Source: Aquimarina muelleri DSM 19832 (GTDB taxonomy: Bacteria; Bacteroidota; Bacteroidia; Flavobacteriales; Flavobacteriaceae). Taken from it: 59,974 nt of DNA. Location of the stretch: contig NZ_AUML01000037.1 of NCBI RefSeq assembly GCF_000430665.1, forward strand, positions 1 to 59,974. The letters run 5' to 3'. Below the pieces are notes generated by a model. The model saw only the letters and a program-made list of their open reading frames with translations. It searched no databases and was not told where the DNA came from. Shown here piece after piece: positions 41,587 through 51,250 of the stretch; positions within the stretch are counted from its first letter, which is position 1, and each line of letters begins with the position of its first letter. The position numbers and the translations under genes were made by a program.

Positions 41587-44255
41587 AATATAAGTAATAA
41601 TCGCAAATAATAATTGGATCCATTAACGCCAAACTGTTGTACTCGTCTACTATATTGAAAATTACCCTCTTCTGTATTTGCAGAGTGTTTATGCTTATCA
41701 GGATACACATTAAAAATATTATTTCCTCCAATTGTACATTTTACAAAATCATTAATCTGATACGAAATTGCTGCATCTGTTACTATCTTAGGCGAAAATG
41801 TTTGATCTCTAGTTTCTATTACTCCAGTAAAATCATTTACTACCCAATTATCAGGATTTCCGTCATTTGGGTAAACAAATTTGACTTTTCCGAAAAGCGA
41901 ATTTATTAATTGAAACCTAAACCTATCCAACTCATACGACACTAAAGAATTTACTTTATAATTTGGTTGTGCAGATTCTACCCTTGCTATTTCCTCTCTA
42001 TTAAAAAGCACTTTTTCTTGCCCTATTAATGTTTCTGACACTTTGATTGGACCTTTTACCTTGGTTTTTGTCAAATTAGCACCTATAGATGTATTAAACT
42101 TTCCTGCTCCCAGTATTGTTTTATAGAATAATGACATATCAAAACCAGAAGTCCTAGAATCAATAGCATTAGTAAAAAATTGAGCCGCACCAACATCAAA
42201 AGGTTTTAATATATCCTCATATCCATTAGCGAACCTACCTGATAAAACAATCCTATCTTTAATGTTAATTAAATAATAATCAAAACTAAAAGTAATATTC
42301 TCATATAATTTTCCGCTTATTCCTGCACTTAAATGACTGGATAATTCTGGTTTTAGTTTTCCAATATCAAATGCTTCTGTTGTAACAGCACTTTCATTAT
42401 TAAAAGTACCAACCTGCATACTCTCTCCATTGATAAATTGTGTGCTTATATTTTGAAAAAACACTTGATGAAGAGATGGAGCTCTAAACCCTGTAGAATA
42501 TCCTGCTCTAACACTAATAGCATCTTTGACCCTATATCTTCCTGATAGTTTCCAAATAGCTTGCCCTCCAAAATCATTATATGCTTCATATCTGGCAGCT
42601 GTTCTTACTAATAATTTATCGGTTAAGTTTGCTTCAACATCTATATACCCTGAGCTATTTGTTCTAAATCGGTTTAACTCATTCTCTGGTTGAAACCCTG
42701 GAAAAACCTGCGCTCCAACTATTCGTGGCAACTCTACTCCTTGGGTATTGACATAGGTGCTTCCTTCATTAACATAGGATGCTTCTTCTCCTGCTATAAT
42801 TTGATAGTTTTCTACTCTTAATTCTGCTCCAAAGGCTATATTTACTCCGCTATACCAATCAAATGTTCTTGATATATCAAGATTAGTAGTATTTTGTTTA
42901 TATAAAAAACCTCCTGCATAAAAAGTTCTTGGTGAGGTAACCCCCATAGAGGCATTATTAGAATTATTTACGGTGTAATCCAATCTATTTACTCCTATAG
43001 AATGGCTAAAGTCTACATCCCAATTATTTTTAATACCAGTTATACCACCTGTAATTGCATCATCTTGAATATCTGTAAGAATTTCTGGAGAAAAACCATT
43101 AGGAAAAAGTTCTAAGACAACTTTATCCTGATCTTTCGGAAAACGATAAAACCCCTTAGACTTACCTTCTCTATAATTTCTACCGCCATGCATATAAAAT
43201 GTAGCATAATCCGACATAGGTATTTCTCCATTAAATGATAGCGCAAGGTTTTGTGTCTCTGCACTACCAATCTCCATTACTTGCTTATCTGAGTATGTGT
43301 TTTGAGAAAAAAAATCATTTTGAGCTATTAATACTTGATCATTAGTAGTATTATTAGTGTATACAGCTCCTGTATAATCTCCTGCTCTATTAACAGATTC
43401 CTTATCTCTATATTCTGCAGTAACATTAACATATCCTTCTTCTCCTATTTTTAGTCCAAAATTTGCTGAAGAATATACCTGAAGCCCGTCTCCTTTTGTA
43501 TTTACACCAACTCTATTATCTACCTGAATAGTTTCAATCTGCTTTTTTAGTATAATATTAATTACCCCAGCTATCGCATCAGAGCCATACTGTGAAGTAG
43601 CACCATCTCGCAATATTTCAATACGTTCTACAGAAGCTATAGGTATTGCGTTAAAATCTGTACCTACAGACCCTCTACCAACAGTACCATTAACATTTAA
43701 CAAGGAACTATTATGTCTTCGTTTACCATTAACCAATACGAGTACCTGATCTGGCCCTAATCCCCTTAGAGTTGCTGGATCTATATGATCTGTACCATCA
43801 GCAATGGTTTGGTTTGTAGAATGAAAAGATGGAATCAGATAATGTAAAATATGAGTTAATTCTACCTGAGAAGAGTTAATTAATTGTTGCGGTGATATAA
43901 TATCTACCGCTGCAGTATTTTTTAAAAGCGATTTTGGTTTAGCTCTTGATCCAAGTGAAATTGGTTGATCTATAGAAAATCCTGTTTCCAGAATAAAATC
44001 AACTGTTAATGTATCTCCCGCTTTTACTGTTACCGTTTTAGAAACAGAAGTATACATAACAAATCCCGATGTTATTATATACTCTCCTTCATCTACATCA
44101 AAACTATAATTACCAATAATATCAGTAGTCGTGTTTTTATCTGTGCTCTCAATAAAAACTTTTGCTCCAGGTAAATTACCAAACTGATCAGAAACATTAC
44201 CCTTTATAACTGCTTTTGTTTGAGAAAAAACTCCAAAAACAACGCAAAAAAACAA
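41583..44255 (-). CDS. TonB-dependent outer-membrane receptor
   Basis: 890 residues from the first usable codon. A carboxypeptidase-regulatory-like domain (about 15-92, VIKGNVSDQFGNLPGAKVF) precedes the plug (about 105-235, ELTHILHYLIPSF, LRGLGPDQVLVLVNGKRRH, VERIEILRDGATSQYGSDAI) and a long beta barrel ending in YYLRLLLIL. It imports an unknown ligand with energy from TonB. The start is unclear. 44255 is a TTG that leaves a truncated signal peptide. The frame stays open to a TAA near 44339 and encodes KKSAQSLSKQYKTQSVFVLF, a much better signal peptide, but contains no ATG. A rare ATT/ATA start or a mutated start is likely. It is coupled to the YfiR-kinase. Confidence 0.88.
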   Translation of the reverse strand: MFFCVVFGVFSQTKAVIKGNVSDQFGNLPGAKVFIESTDKNTTTDIIGNYSFDVDEGEYIITSGFVMYTSVSKTVTVKAGDTLTVDFILETGFSIDQPISLGSRAKPKSLLKNTAAVDIISPQQLINSSQVELTHILHYLIPSFHSTNQTIADGTDHIDPATLRGLGPDQVLVLVNGKRRHNSSLLNVNGTVGRGSVGTDFNAIPIASVERIEILRDGATSQYGSDAIAGVINIILKKQIETIQVDNRVGVNTKGDGLQVYSSANFGLKIGEEGYVNVTAEYRDKESVNRAGDYTGAVYTNNTTNDQVLIAQNDFFSQNTYSDKQVMEIGSAETQNLALSFNGEIPMSDYATFYMHGGRNYREGKSKGFYRFPKDQDKVVLELFPNGFSPEILTDIQDDAITGGITGIKNNWDVDFSHSIGVNRLDYTVNNSNNASMGVTSPRTFYAGGFLYKQNTTNLDISRTFDWYSGVNIAFGAELRVENYQIIAGEEASYVNEGSTYVNTQGVELPRIVGAQVFPGFQPENELNRFRTNSSGYIDVEANLTDKLLVRTAARYEAYNDFGGQAIWKLSGRYRVKDAISVRAGYSTGFRAPSLHQVFFQNISTQFINGESMQVGTFNNESAVTTEAFDIGKLKPELSSHLSAGISGKLYENITFSFDYYLINIKDRIVLSGRFANGYEDILKPFDVGAAQFFTNAIDSRTSGFDMSLFYKTILGAGKFNTSIGANLTKTKVKGPIKVSETLIGQEKVLFNREEIARVESAQPNYKVNSLVSYELDRFRFQLINSLFGKVKFVYPNDGNPDNWVVNDFTGVIETRDQTFSPKIVTDAAISYQINDFVKCTIGGNNIFNVYPDKHKHSANTEEGNFQYSRRVQQFGVNGSNYYLRLLLIL

Positions 44256-44409
44256 TACAAAAACACTTTGTGTCTTATATTGCTTTGATAAACTTTGAGC
44301 GCTTTTTTTTATCTTAATTTTAATGATATTTAAATTTTAAAGATTATATATAATTTCTCTTCAAAGCTATTATAAATAATCGTATTACAAAATCACATCT
44401 TTTATATTT

Positions 44410-44847
44410 TTATGATATTAAACCACTCAATTCATTACACACCTTAGAAATTGAATTACCATAATATTTGGTAACTAGATTACAAACAATATTTTTTGTT
44501 AGCATTTTTTCTTGAAACTCTTTTATTTCAGAAAAACTTTTTGCTTTTTCCATTTCTTCTTCACTAAGCTTTGCACCAATCATTAAAACAATAACAATAG
44601 ATTTTTTTAAATCGCTATCTAGTTTTTGAAACTCTTTTAAAAACTCCCATCCCCCCATAATTGGCATATTAATATCCAAAAAAAGTATTTCAGGAGATAT
44701 TCCTGATTTTATATAATCCAGTGCTTCTTTACCATTTTTTGCAATCAATACCTCCTCTACGCATTCTGTTTTTTTTATTATTGTTTTATTAAAAAAATTA
44801 GTAGCATTACTATCATCTACTAAAAGAAAATGTTTCATTTTTTCCAT
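44410..44847 (-). CDS. Stand-alone response-regulator receiver (atypical)
   Basis: 145 residues, a single receiver domain: acidic pair LLVDD (about 8-12), phospho-acceptor LFLDINMP (Asp near 57) and Lys near the end of strand 5 (EKML). The conserved Thr/Ser at the end of strand 4 is replaced (VIVLMIGAKL), and the usual Lys-Pro is Lys-Met. It carries no output domain. It lies upstream of the TonB receptor and kinase genes on the same strand. Probably a phosphorelay intermediate or a receiver with altered switching. Confidence 0.85.
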   Translation of the reverse strand: MEKMKHFLLVDDSNATNFFNKTIIKKTECVEEVLIAKNGKEALDYIKSGISPEILFLDINMPIMGGWEFLKEFQKLDSDLKKSIVIVLMIGAKLSEEEMEKAKSFSEIKEFQEKMLTKNIVCNLVTKYYGNSISKVCNELSGLIS

Positions 44848-45287
44848 TTTTAAATATATTTTTTTAACGATCCCCCAAAAAAAATAGATTCAGTGTGTGA
44901 CTACCAAAATTACTCTAACCCTTTAATCTATATTGTAGAGTTTAATTCTCCGATACTTGTCTCGGAAAACTGCTTTAGACTTATTGATTTAAATCAACAG
45001 ACTATCATAAAGTTTATAATTCTGATATACTATTTTTTGTTTTCCTTTTTCTTTAATTAGTAAGAAATCACTTCCTCATACAAATCCCCATTACAAAATA
45101 ACTTAAAAAATAATTATTGCAGTAAAAAAACTAAAGAAACAGGTAGCCATTTAACGTTTAAATACAAAAAAATCAGGTAAATGATTGTCTTTTAGTCGGA
45201 AGAAAAATGATTTTCTTACTTATATCTTATATTAGCATGAAAATAAAATCCGAAGAAGCACATTAATAAGAATACAAACTATGGTTT
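44848..45287. other. Intergenic region between two receivers
   Basis: AT-rich; no gene seen. Contains a short inverted relative of the dispersed repeat (44933-44990). Confidence 0.5.
44933..44990. repeat. Dispersed repeat, copy C (inverted, shortened)
   Basis: Reverse complement reads GGAGAATTAAACTC at one end and AATCAATAA at the other, matching both ends of copies A and B, but lacks the central block. It looks like an internally deleted copy. Confidence 0.6.
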
Positions 45288-45692
45288 CTAAAAATGATTT
45301 TCTAATACACTATCTAATAAATTTAAGGATAAAGGTTTATTAATAAAATCATCAACAGAATGATTTTTGGAAGAGGCATTAACATCATCTGGATTAGAAG
45401 ATGTAGACAATAAAACAACTTTAATATCTTTCGTTAAGTTATGATCTAACTTAGAGAACTCAGTTAAAAATTCCCAGCCATTCATTGCGGGCATATTAAT
45501 ATCTAAAAAAATAAGATCTGGTTTTGTAGCTTTATTATCCCCTACAGAAATCAAATATTCAAGAGCAGCCATACCGCTTTGCACCGTATATACTTCTTTA
45601 AATCCTTCGTGTTTCGTTACCACTCTTTTATTAAAGAAATTAGTAGCCTTATCATCATCTATTAACAAGACACAATTAACCAATGTATTCAT
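45288..45692 (-). CDS. Stand-alone response-regulator receiver
   Basis: 134 residues, complete receiver: LLIDDD (about 9-14), LIFLDINMPAMNGWEF (phospho-Asp near 63), conserved Ser/Thr in VVLLSTSSNP and Lys-Pro in FINKPLS. No output domain. Paired with a second receiver 440 bases downstream and a YfiR-kinase further on. Likely signals through protein contacts, as single-domain receivers do. Confidence 0.9.
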   Translation of the reverse strand: MNTLVNCVLLIDDDKATNFFNKRVVTKHEGFKEVYTVQSGMAALEYLISVGDNKATKPDLIFLDINMPAMNGWEFLTEFSKLDHNLTKDIKVVLLSTSSNPDDVNASSKNHSVDDFINKPLSLNLLDSVLENHF

Positions 45693-46149
45693 TTAAGTTT
45701 CCAATTACGCTCAAAGTAAATGAACTTAATTCATATTACCATAACAAAACTATACTTATCAAATTGTTTTCGTTTAAAAGCATAAATAGCCTGTTAAAAT
45801 GCTCTACTTATATAAAACCATCGTTTCTTCATCTAATAAATAACCATGACCTAATATATACTTATACCATTTGTAGTTTGAGTTTATTGGAAAAGAAAAT
45901 TAAGATTTTTTTGTTTCAGTGAAGAAGAAAAGCTTGTACCAGGATCGATCTGGTATTAAGCATAGCAGGGCTACGGTTTATTTTTATTCTGATACTTGAA
46001 GCGAAAAAAGAACATTTTATTACGGTAAATTCAAATTGTAAATAGTATTAATAGTAGTTTTGAAATACTTTTAATAAAGACTCTAAAAAATAAATGTAAA
46101 TTTGAAGCACATCAGACTAGATCTGTCTAAGAATTATAGTTAGGGATAC
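45693..46149. other. Intergenic divergent region with hairpin
   Basis: No gene seen. A hairpin at 45932-45960 pairs GCTT with AAGC and TACCAG (45937-45942) with CTGGTA (45950-45955), around GATCGAT. A perfect -7 type TAAATTTG box sits at 46097-46104, a plausible promoter for the plus-strand gene at 46150, but no TTG lies at the expected -33 distance. Confidence 0.4.
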
Positions 46150-47340
46150 ATGGTTCATAAATTAAACAACAAATATAAAAACATACCATTACGCTATGTT
46201 TTTTATAATCACATCAATGATATTCCTAATATTAATTGGGATTTAGTAAACCCCAAAAAAAACATTTTTCTTTCTTTATCTTATTTAAAAACATTAGAGC
46301 GTACCCTTTCTGAAACTATTAGTTTTAGATATATACTATTTTATGATAAAAACACTCCAGTTGGCTTTGCTACAACACAACTTATAAAATTCAATCCTGA
46401 ACAATTAAAGCTTCAAGGATTTCCTTGTAGAATAAGTGATACTATCAAAAATACTTTATTAAAAAATACCGAAGTCGGGGTTTTAATTTGTGGAAATTTA
46501 TTCTCTTGTGGTGAACATGGTTTTGTGTACAACTCAAATCTTGTTTCTTCTAGAATGATATATGACAGTTTATCTAATGCATTAAAAGAAATACGAAAAT
46601 CTAAAAACTCCAACAAACCATCTTTTATATTATTAAAAGAATTTTGGCCTACATCTTTTAGCCAAAGTGATTATAGTAAAAAACATGATTTTAGAGAATT
46701 TAAAATCGATGTAAATATGGTTTTAAAAATACACTCTGACTGGCATACTTTTGAAGATTACTTAACTAGTCTTAAAACAAAATTTAGAACCCGAGCTAAA
46801 AATGTTTTTAAAAAATCAGAAAATATCATTATAAAGGATTTTACTTCAGAAGATATTAGTACTTATAAAAACGAAATTAACATCCTTTATTTATCCGTTA
46901 TCGAAAAAGCGGATTTTAAAATAGAAAAATTAAATGCTTCTACCTTTAAAAGCTTAAAAAAAGAACTAAAAGACTCTTTTATTTTTACTGGATATTTTTT
47001 GGAGCAGAAACTAGTAGGCTTTACTACCTCTTTTATACAAGACAATACAATAGAAGCAAATCATATTGGTATCGATTATAACTACAATACAAAATACGCT
47101 ATCTACCAAAAAATGTTATACAATTACGTCACTTTGGCTATTAGTAAAAACGCAGAAGAACTTAGATTAGGAAGAACTGCCGAAACCATAAAAAGTTCTG
47201 TAGGTGCTAAACCTGTAGATATGAAACTATATGTAAGACACGGAAACTCCATCTCTAATACCCTTTTAAAACCATTAATAGAATTAATTTCACCAAATGA
47301 GTATGAAATAAGAAACCCTTTTAAACTACAATCAAAATAA
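46150..47340 (+). CDS. GNAT/FemAB-like acyltransferase (DUF482-type)
   Basis: 396 residues. The second half has GNAT-like features: FEDYLTSLKTKFRTRAKN, then an aminoacyl/peptidoglycan-type transferase pattern (FTGYFLEQKLVGFTTSFI, NHIGIDYNYN) and AEELRLGRTAETIKSSVGAK. This resembles the peptidogalycan biosynthesis/FemAB-like superfamily acting on amines with an activated acyl donor. Substrate unknown. The stop overlaps the next gene's ATG (TAATG), implying coupling with the membrane hydrolase. Confidence 0.75.
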   Translation: MVHKLNNKYKNIPLRYVFYNHINDIPNINWDLVNPKKNIFLSLSYLKTLERTLSETISFRYILFYDKNTPVGFATTQLIKFNPEQLKLQGFPCRISDTIKNTLLKNTEVGVLICGNLFSCGEHGFVYNSNLVSSRMIYDSLSNALKEIRKSKNSNKPSFILLKEFWPTSFSQSDYSKKHDFREFKIDVNMVLKIHSDWHTFEDYLTSLKTKFRTRAKNVFKKSENIIIKDFTSEDISTYKNEINILYLSVIEKADFKIEKLNASTFKSLKKELKDSFIFTGYFLEQKLVGFTTSFIQDNTIEANHIGIDYNYNTKYAIYQKMLYNYVTLAISKNAEELRLGRTAETIKSSVGAKPVDMKLYVRHGNSISNTLLKPLIELISPNEYEIRNPFKLQSK

Positions 47341-48353
47341 TGGATTCATTAACTCAAATTATATTAGGTGCCGCCGTAGGCGAAGCTACTTTAGGAAAAA
47401 AAGTAGGTAATAAAGCATTACTTTGGGGTGCTATCGCAGGCACTATCCCTGATTTGGATGTACTATCTAAATTCTTTGTAGATACTATTACTGCAAACGA
47501 ATTACACAGAGGGTTTTCTCACTCCATATTATTTTGCATTCTCGCTGCTCCCATATTAGGATGGGGAATTGCTAAAATTTATAATAATAAAGAAGCAAGC
47601 TGGAAAGATTGGACCAAATTAATGTTTCTTGGTCTTTTCACACACCCTATTCTTGATGCATTTACCACTTGGGGAACACAATTATTTTGGCCTTTCGAGT
47701 ATAAAATCTCTTTCAAGAATATTTTTGTTGTAGATCCTCTTTATACAGTACCTTTTTTAATTTTTGTGATTTTAGCAATGTTTTATAAACGAACACACCC
47801 TAAAAGAAGAACCTTTAACACCATAGGCTTATATATTAGCAGCATATATATGATAATAACATTAGGGTTAAAATGGTATACATACGGTGTGTTTCAAACA
47901 AATTTAGACAATCAACATATTCAATATAAAGAAATACAAACCAAACCCACCGCCTTAAATAGTATTTTATGGTCTGCAAATATAGAAACAAAAGATTCTT
48001 TCTTAATTGGCTACTATTCTTTATTAGATAAAGACCCTGTGGTTACTTTTTCAGAATACTCAAAAGACCACCACTTACTTGGAGCTATGAAAAACGATCC
48101 TCTACTACCTAGATTAATTAAATTATCCGAAGGATGGTATACCATAGAAAAAAGCACCGATGGCAAACTCTTTTTTAATGATTTAAGGTTCGGACAATTA
48201 GGAATGGGTAAAGAAGCCAGTAGATTTGTTTTTAGTTATGAGCTGTTTTATAATGACAAAGGAATTCTGGAAGCTAAAGAACGAGAAAGAGATATGGAAG
48301 AAGCCTCTCCCCTATTAAAAAAACTTTTTAATAGAGTTTTAGGCAAAACTTAA
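47340..48353 (+). CDS. Metal-dependent membrane hydrolase (YdjM/DUF457)
   Basis: 337 residues. The N-terminus is a clear family signature: MDSLTQIILGAAVGEATLG, then GTIPDLDV and HRGFSHSIL, which supply Asp and His metal ligands, plus HPILDAFTTWGTQLFWP. About four membrane segments lie in the first 190 residues; the C-terminal half (about 190-337) is soluble. Members are inner-membrane proteins predicted to hydrolyse an unknown substrate. Start overlaps the preceding acyltransferase gene by one base. Confidence 0.88.
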   Translation: MDSLTQIILGAAVGEATLGKKVGNKALLWGAIAGTIPDLDVLSKFFVDTITANELHRGFSHSILFCILAAPILGWGIAKIYNNKEASWKDWTKLMFLGLFTHPILDAFTTWGTQLFWPFEYKISFKNIFVVDPLYTVPFLIFVILAMFYKRTHPKRRTFNTIGLYISSIYMIITLGLKWYTYGVFQTNLDNQHIQYKEIQTKPTALNSILWSANIETKDSFLIGYYSLLDKDPVVTFSEYSKDHHLLGAMKNDPLLPRLIKLSEGWYTIEKSTDGKLFFNDLRFGQLGMGKEASRFVFSYELFYNDKGILEAKERERDMEEASPLLKKLFNRVLGKT

Positions 48354-48387
48354 ACCTCGTAATTCTAATTTAGAATACTGTGAATAC

Positions 48388-48987
48388 CTAAAAAACAAAA
48401 TACAATAACCGTATAGAAAACAGTATTAAAACACCCCCTGTAATTTTAAAAAGCAAAGACAATCTTTGTGTAGAAATAAACCTCTTCACCATTTTAGATA
48501 AAAACACTTTTAAAAGGTCAGTTGTTAAAATACCTGCCAAAACCGCACTAATAAAAATTAGTAACACTCCATCCTCAGGATATGTATACTGCCCATAATT
48601 ATACACTCCAATCCAAACCATAAAAACAAAAGGATTAAAAAAATTAACGCTAAATCCTTTTAAGAAAAAACCAGAAAGTCTTTTAGGCTCGATAAAAAAT
48701 GTTATCGTTGGGCGAACTTTTTTTAACATATAACTAACTCCCATTACAAAAAGTAAAATACAACCAATACTCCCAATCCAAAATTGATGCTGTGGCACTA
48801 GTATAAAAGAAGACAAACCAAAATAACATAGCATTACGCAAACTATATCACTAAAAATTATACCCAAAGCTACTGCAACTCCTGCTTTAGAACCATACTG
48901 AATACTACTATGTAATAACAAAAAGAAAACAGGACCTATAAAAATAATCATCCCCAATCCTATCGCATATCCTTCTAATAAATACAT
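48388..48987 (-). CDS. LysE family translocator
   Basis: 199 residues with six membrane segments and the family's early GPVFFLLL plus a mid-protein NFFNPFVFMVWIGVY motif (the usual asparagine-proline turn). LysE-type proteins export amino acids or related small molecules. It is convergent with the membrane-hydrolase gene, 34 bases away, with no clear terminator between them. Confidence 0.85.
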   Translation of the reverse strand: MYLLEGYAIGLGMIIFIGPVFFLLLHSSIQYGSKAGVAVALGIIFSDIVCVMLCYFGLSSFILVPQHQFWIGSIGCILLFVMGVSYMLKKVRPTITFFIEPKRLSGFFLKGFSVNFFNPFVFMVWIGVYNYGQYTYPEDGVLLIFISAVLAGILTTDLLKVFLSKMVKRFISTQRLSLLFKITGGVLILFSIRLLYFVF

Positions 48988-49196
48988 TTACACCCTTTTA
49001 ACACCTATACTATTCACCCTTTATATGTACAACCAAAAACAGGAGTGTCAAATATATAAATAACTATACCATATCACTTTAACACATCTTAAAATGTATA
49101 CAGAAGATAGTCCATAAATTTAAGGAATAAACTTCTACCCAATCTTTGGTACTTTTTAATATCTATTTATATCTTGCATATCAAATATTCATACAT

Positions 49197-49682
49197 ATGC
49201 ACACTACATACAAAGTTGGAGTTGATAAAGATTTTGAGTTTGACCTTACAGATCAGGATATTTCAGAAATAAATTCTATAAAAAACTCAGACACCTCTTA
49301 CCACATACTCTACGACAACAAATCTTATCATGCAGAGATTGCACAATCAGATTTCACTTCCAAAAAATATTCTATAAAAGTTAACAATACAACCTATCAG
49401 GTTTCTATAGCCAATGATCTGGATCTTAGAATTGCAGCAATGGGATTTTCTGTAGGTTCTTCAAAACAGATAAATGCCATTAAAGCCCCTATGCCAGGTT
49501 TATTATTAGACATACAAGTAAAAGTTGGGCAAGAAGTTAACGAAGATGACCCTTTACTTATTCTGGAAGCTATGAAAATGGAAAACCTTATCCTTTCGCC
49601 CAGAAATGGTGTTATTAAATCCATTTCTGCAACCAAAGGAGATGCCGTAGACAAAGGACAATTGTTAATCGAATTCGAATAA
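49197..49682 (+). CDS. Biotin carboxyl carrier protein of acyl-CoA carboxylase
   Basis: 161 residues from ATG at 49197; a longer frame would need a TTG at 49146 and adds a non-homologous stretch. The biotinyl domain is C-terminal (about 90-161) with GLLLDIQVKVGQEV and the biotinylation motif EAMKMEN (Lys near 127). It carries the carboxyl group between biotin carboxylase and carboxyltransferase, both encoded just downstream. The N-terminal half is a linker domain as found in Bacteroidota carriers. Confidence 0.92.
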   Translation: MHTTYKVGVDKDFEFDLTDQDISEINSIKNSDTSYHILYDNKSYHAEIAQSDFTSKKYSIKVNNTTYQVSIANDLDLRIAAMGFSVGSSKQINAIKAPMPGLLLDIQVKVGQEVNEDDPLLILEAMKMENLILSPRNGVIKSISATKGDAVDKGQLLIEFE

Positions 49683-49802
49683 ACGCTAATTAAGCATAGT
49701 ATAAAGCCATAGGTTTTAAATTAAAATAGTAATTAGCAAATTCTACACCCGTATTTTACTTAGTTAAAGTATAATGAAGGGTACAGAACAAAAAACAAAC
49801 AG

Positions 49803-51245
49803 ATGAAAAAAATATTAGTTGCTAACAGAGGTGAAATAGCAATTCGAGTAATGACTACTGCTCGTAAAATGGGAATCAAAACCGTTGCTATTTACTCTAC
49901 CGTAGATAGAAATGCGCCACATGTAAGATTTGCTGATGAAGCCGTATGTGTAGGCGAAGCACCTTCTAATCAATCCTACTTATTAGGATCTAAAATCATT
50001 AAAATTGCCAAACAATTACAGGTAGATGCCATACACCCGGGATATGGTTTTTTAAGTGAAAATGCTGACTTTGCAGAAGAAGTAGAAAAAAACAACATCA
50101 TTTTTATTGGCCCAAAATCCAAAGCCATAAAAGTAATGGGTAGCAAATTAGCAGCAAAAGAAGCTGTTAAAGCCTATGATATCCCTATGGTTCCTGGTAT
50201 TGATGAAGCCATTACCGATGTTGCCAAAGCAAAATCTATTGCCACAAAAATAGGATACCCTATTTTAATCAAAGCCTCTGCAGGAGGTGGCGGAAAAGGA
50301 ATGCGGGTGGTAGATGAAGAAAAAGATCTAGAGTCCCAAATGAATCGTGCCATTAGCGAAGCTACTTCAGCATTTGGAGACGGATCTGTATTTATTGAAA
50401 AATATGTAGCATCCCCCAGACATATAGAAATACAAGTAATGGCAGATAGCCATGGCAATGTAGTACACCTTTTTGAAAGAGAATGCAGTGTACAACGACG
50501 ACACCAAAAAGTAGTAGAAGAAGCCCCCTCTGCTGTCCTTACCCCAGAACTACGTACCAAAATGGGAGACGCAGCCGTAAAAGTAGCCAAAGCATGCGAT
50601 TATCTGGGAGCAGGAACCGTAGAATTTCTTTTAGATGAAAAGCATAATTTCTACTTTCTCGAAATGAATACCAGACTACAAGTAGAACATCCTGTTACCG
50701 AACTCATAACAGGAACCGACTTGGTAGAACTACAAATAAAAGTTGCCAGAGGAGAAAAACTACCAATACAACAAAAAGACTTGCATATACAAGGGCATGC
50801 CTTAGAACTGCGAGTATATGCCGAAGATCCAATAAATGATTTTTTACCAAGTGTAGGGCACCTAGACACCTATACCATTCCTGAAGGAAAAGGAATTAGA
50901 GTAGATAACGGGTTTGAGCAAGGTATGGATATTCCTATCTATTATGATCCCATGCTATCTAAACTAATCACCTACGGAAAAACCAGAGAAGAAGCCATAC
51001 AATTAATGATTCAGGCTATTGACAACTATGTGGTAGAAGGAGTACAAACCACACTACCATTTGGTAAATTTGTATGCGAACATGAAGCATTTCGATCTGG
51101 AGATTTTGATACCCATTTTGTAAAAAAATACTATACTCCCGATATCCTGAAATCAGCAACCCAACAAGAAGCAAAAATAGCTGCATTAATAGCTTTACAA
51201 CAATACATCGAAGATCAAAAAACCCTACGTATACCAACACTATAA
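49803..51245 (+). CDS. accC: Biotin carboxylase subunit
   Basis: 480 residues, normal length. Motifs: [16 protein letters not shown] at the N-terminus, [15 protein letters not shown], the ATP-grasp glycine loop [10 protein letters not shown] (about 160-170), HIEIQVMAD, and the active-site region [15 protein letters not shown]. It carboxylates biotin on the carrier using ATP and bicarbonate. It may serve a propionyl- or acetyl-CoA carboxylase; the carboxyltransferase downstream favours the propionyl type. It lies 120 bases after the carrier gene and 5 before the carboxyltransferase. Confidence 0.94.
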   Translation: MKKILVANRGEIAIRVMTTARKMGIKTVAIYSTVDRNAPHVRFADEAVCVGEAPSNQSYLLGSKIIKIAKQLQVDAIHPGYGFLSENADFAEEVEKNNIIFIGPKSKAIKVMGSKLAAKEAVKAYDIPMVPGIDEAITDVAKAKSIATKIGYPILIKASAGGGGKGMRVVDEEKDLESQMNRAISEATSAFGDGSVFIEKYVASPRHIEIQVMADSHGNVVHLFERECSVQRRHQKVVEEAPSAVLTPELRTKMGDAAVKVAKACDYLGAGTVEFLLDEKHNFYFLEMNTRLQVEHPVTELITGTDLVELQIKVARGEKLPIQQKDLHIQGHALELRVYAEDPINDFLPSVGHLDTYTIPEGKGIRVDNGFEQGMDIPIYYDPMLSKLITYGKTREEAIQLMIQAIDNYVVEGVQTTLPFGKFVCEHEAFRSGDFDTHFVKKYYTPDILKSATQQEAKIAALIALQQYIEDQKTLRIPTL

Positions 51246-51250
51246 GTATT

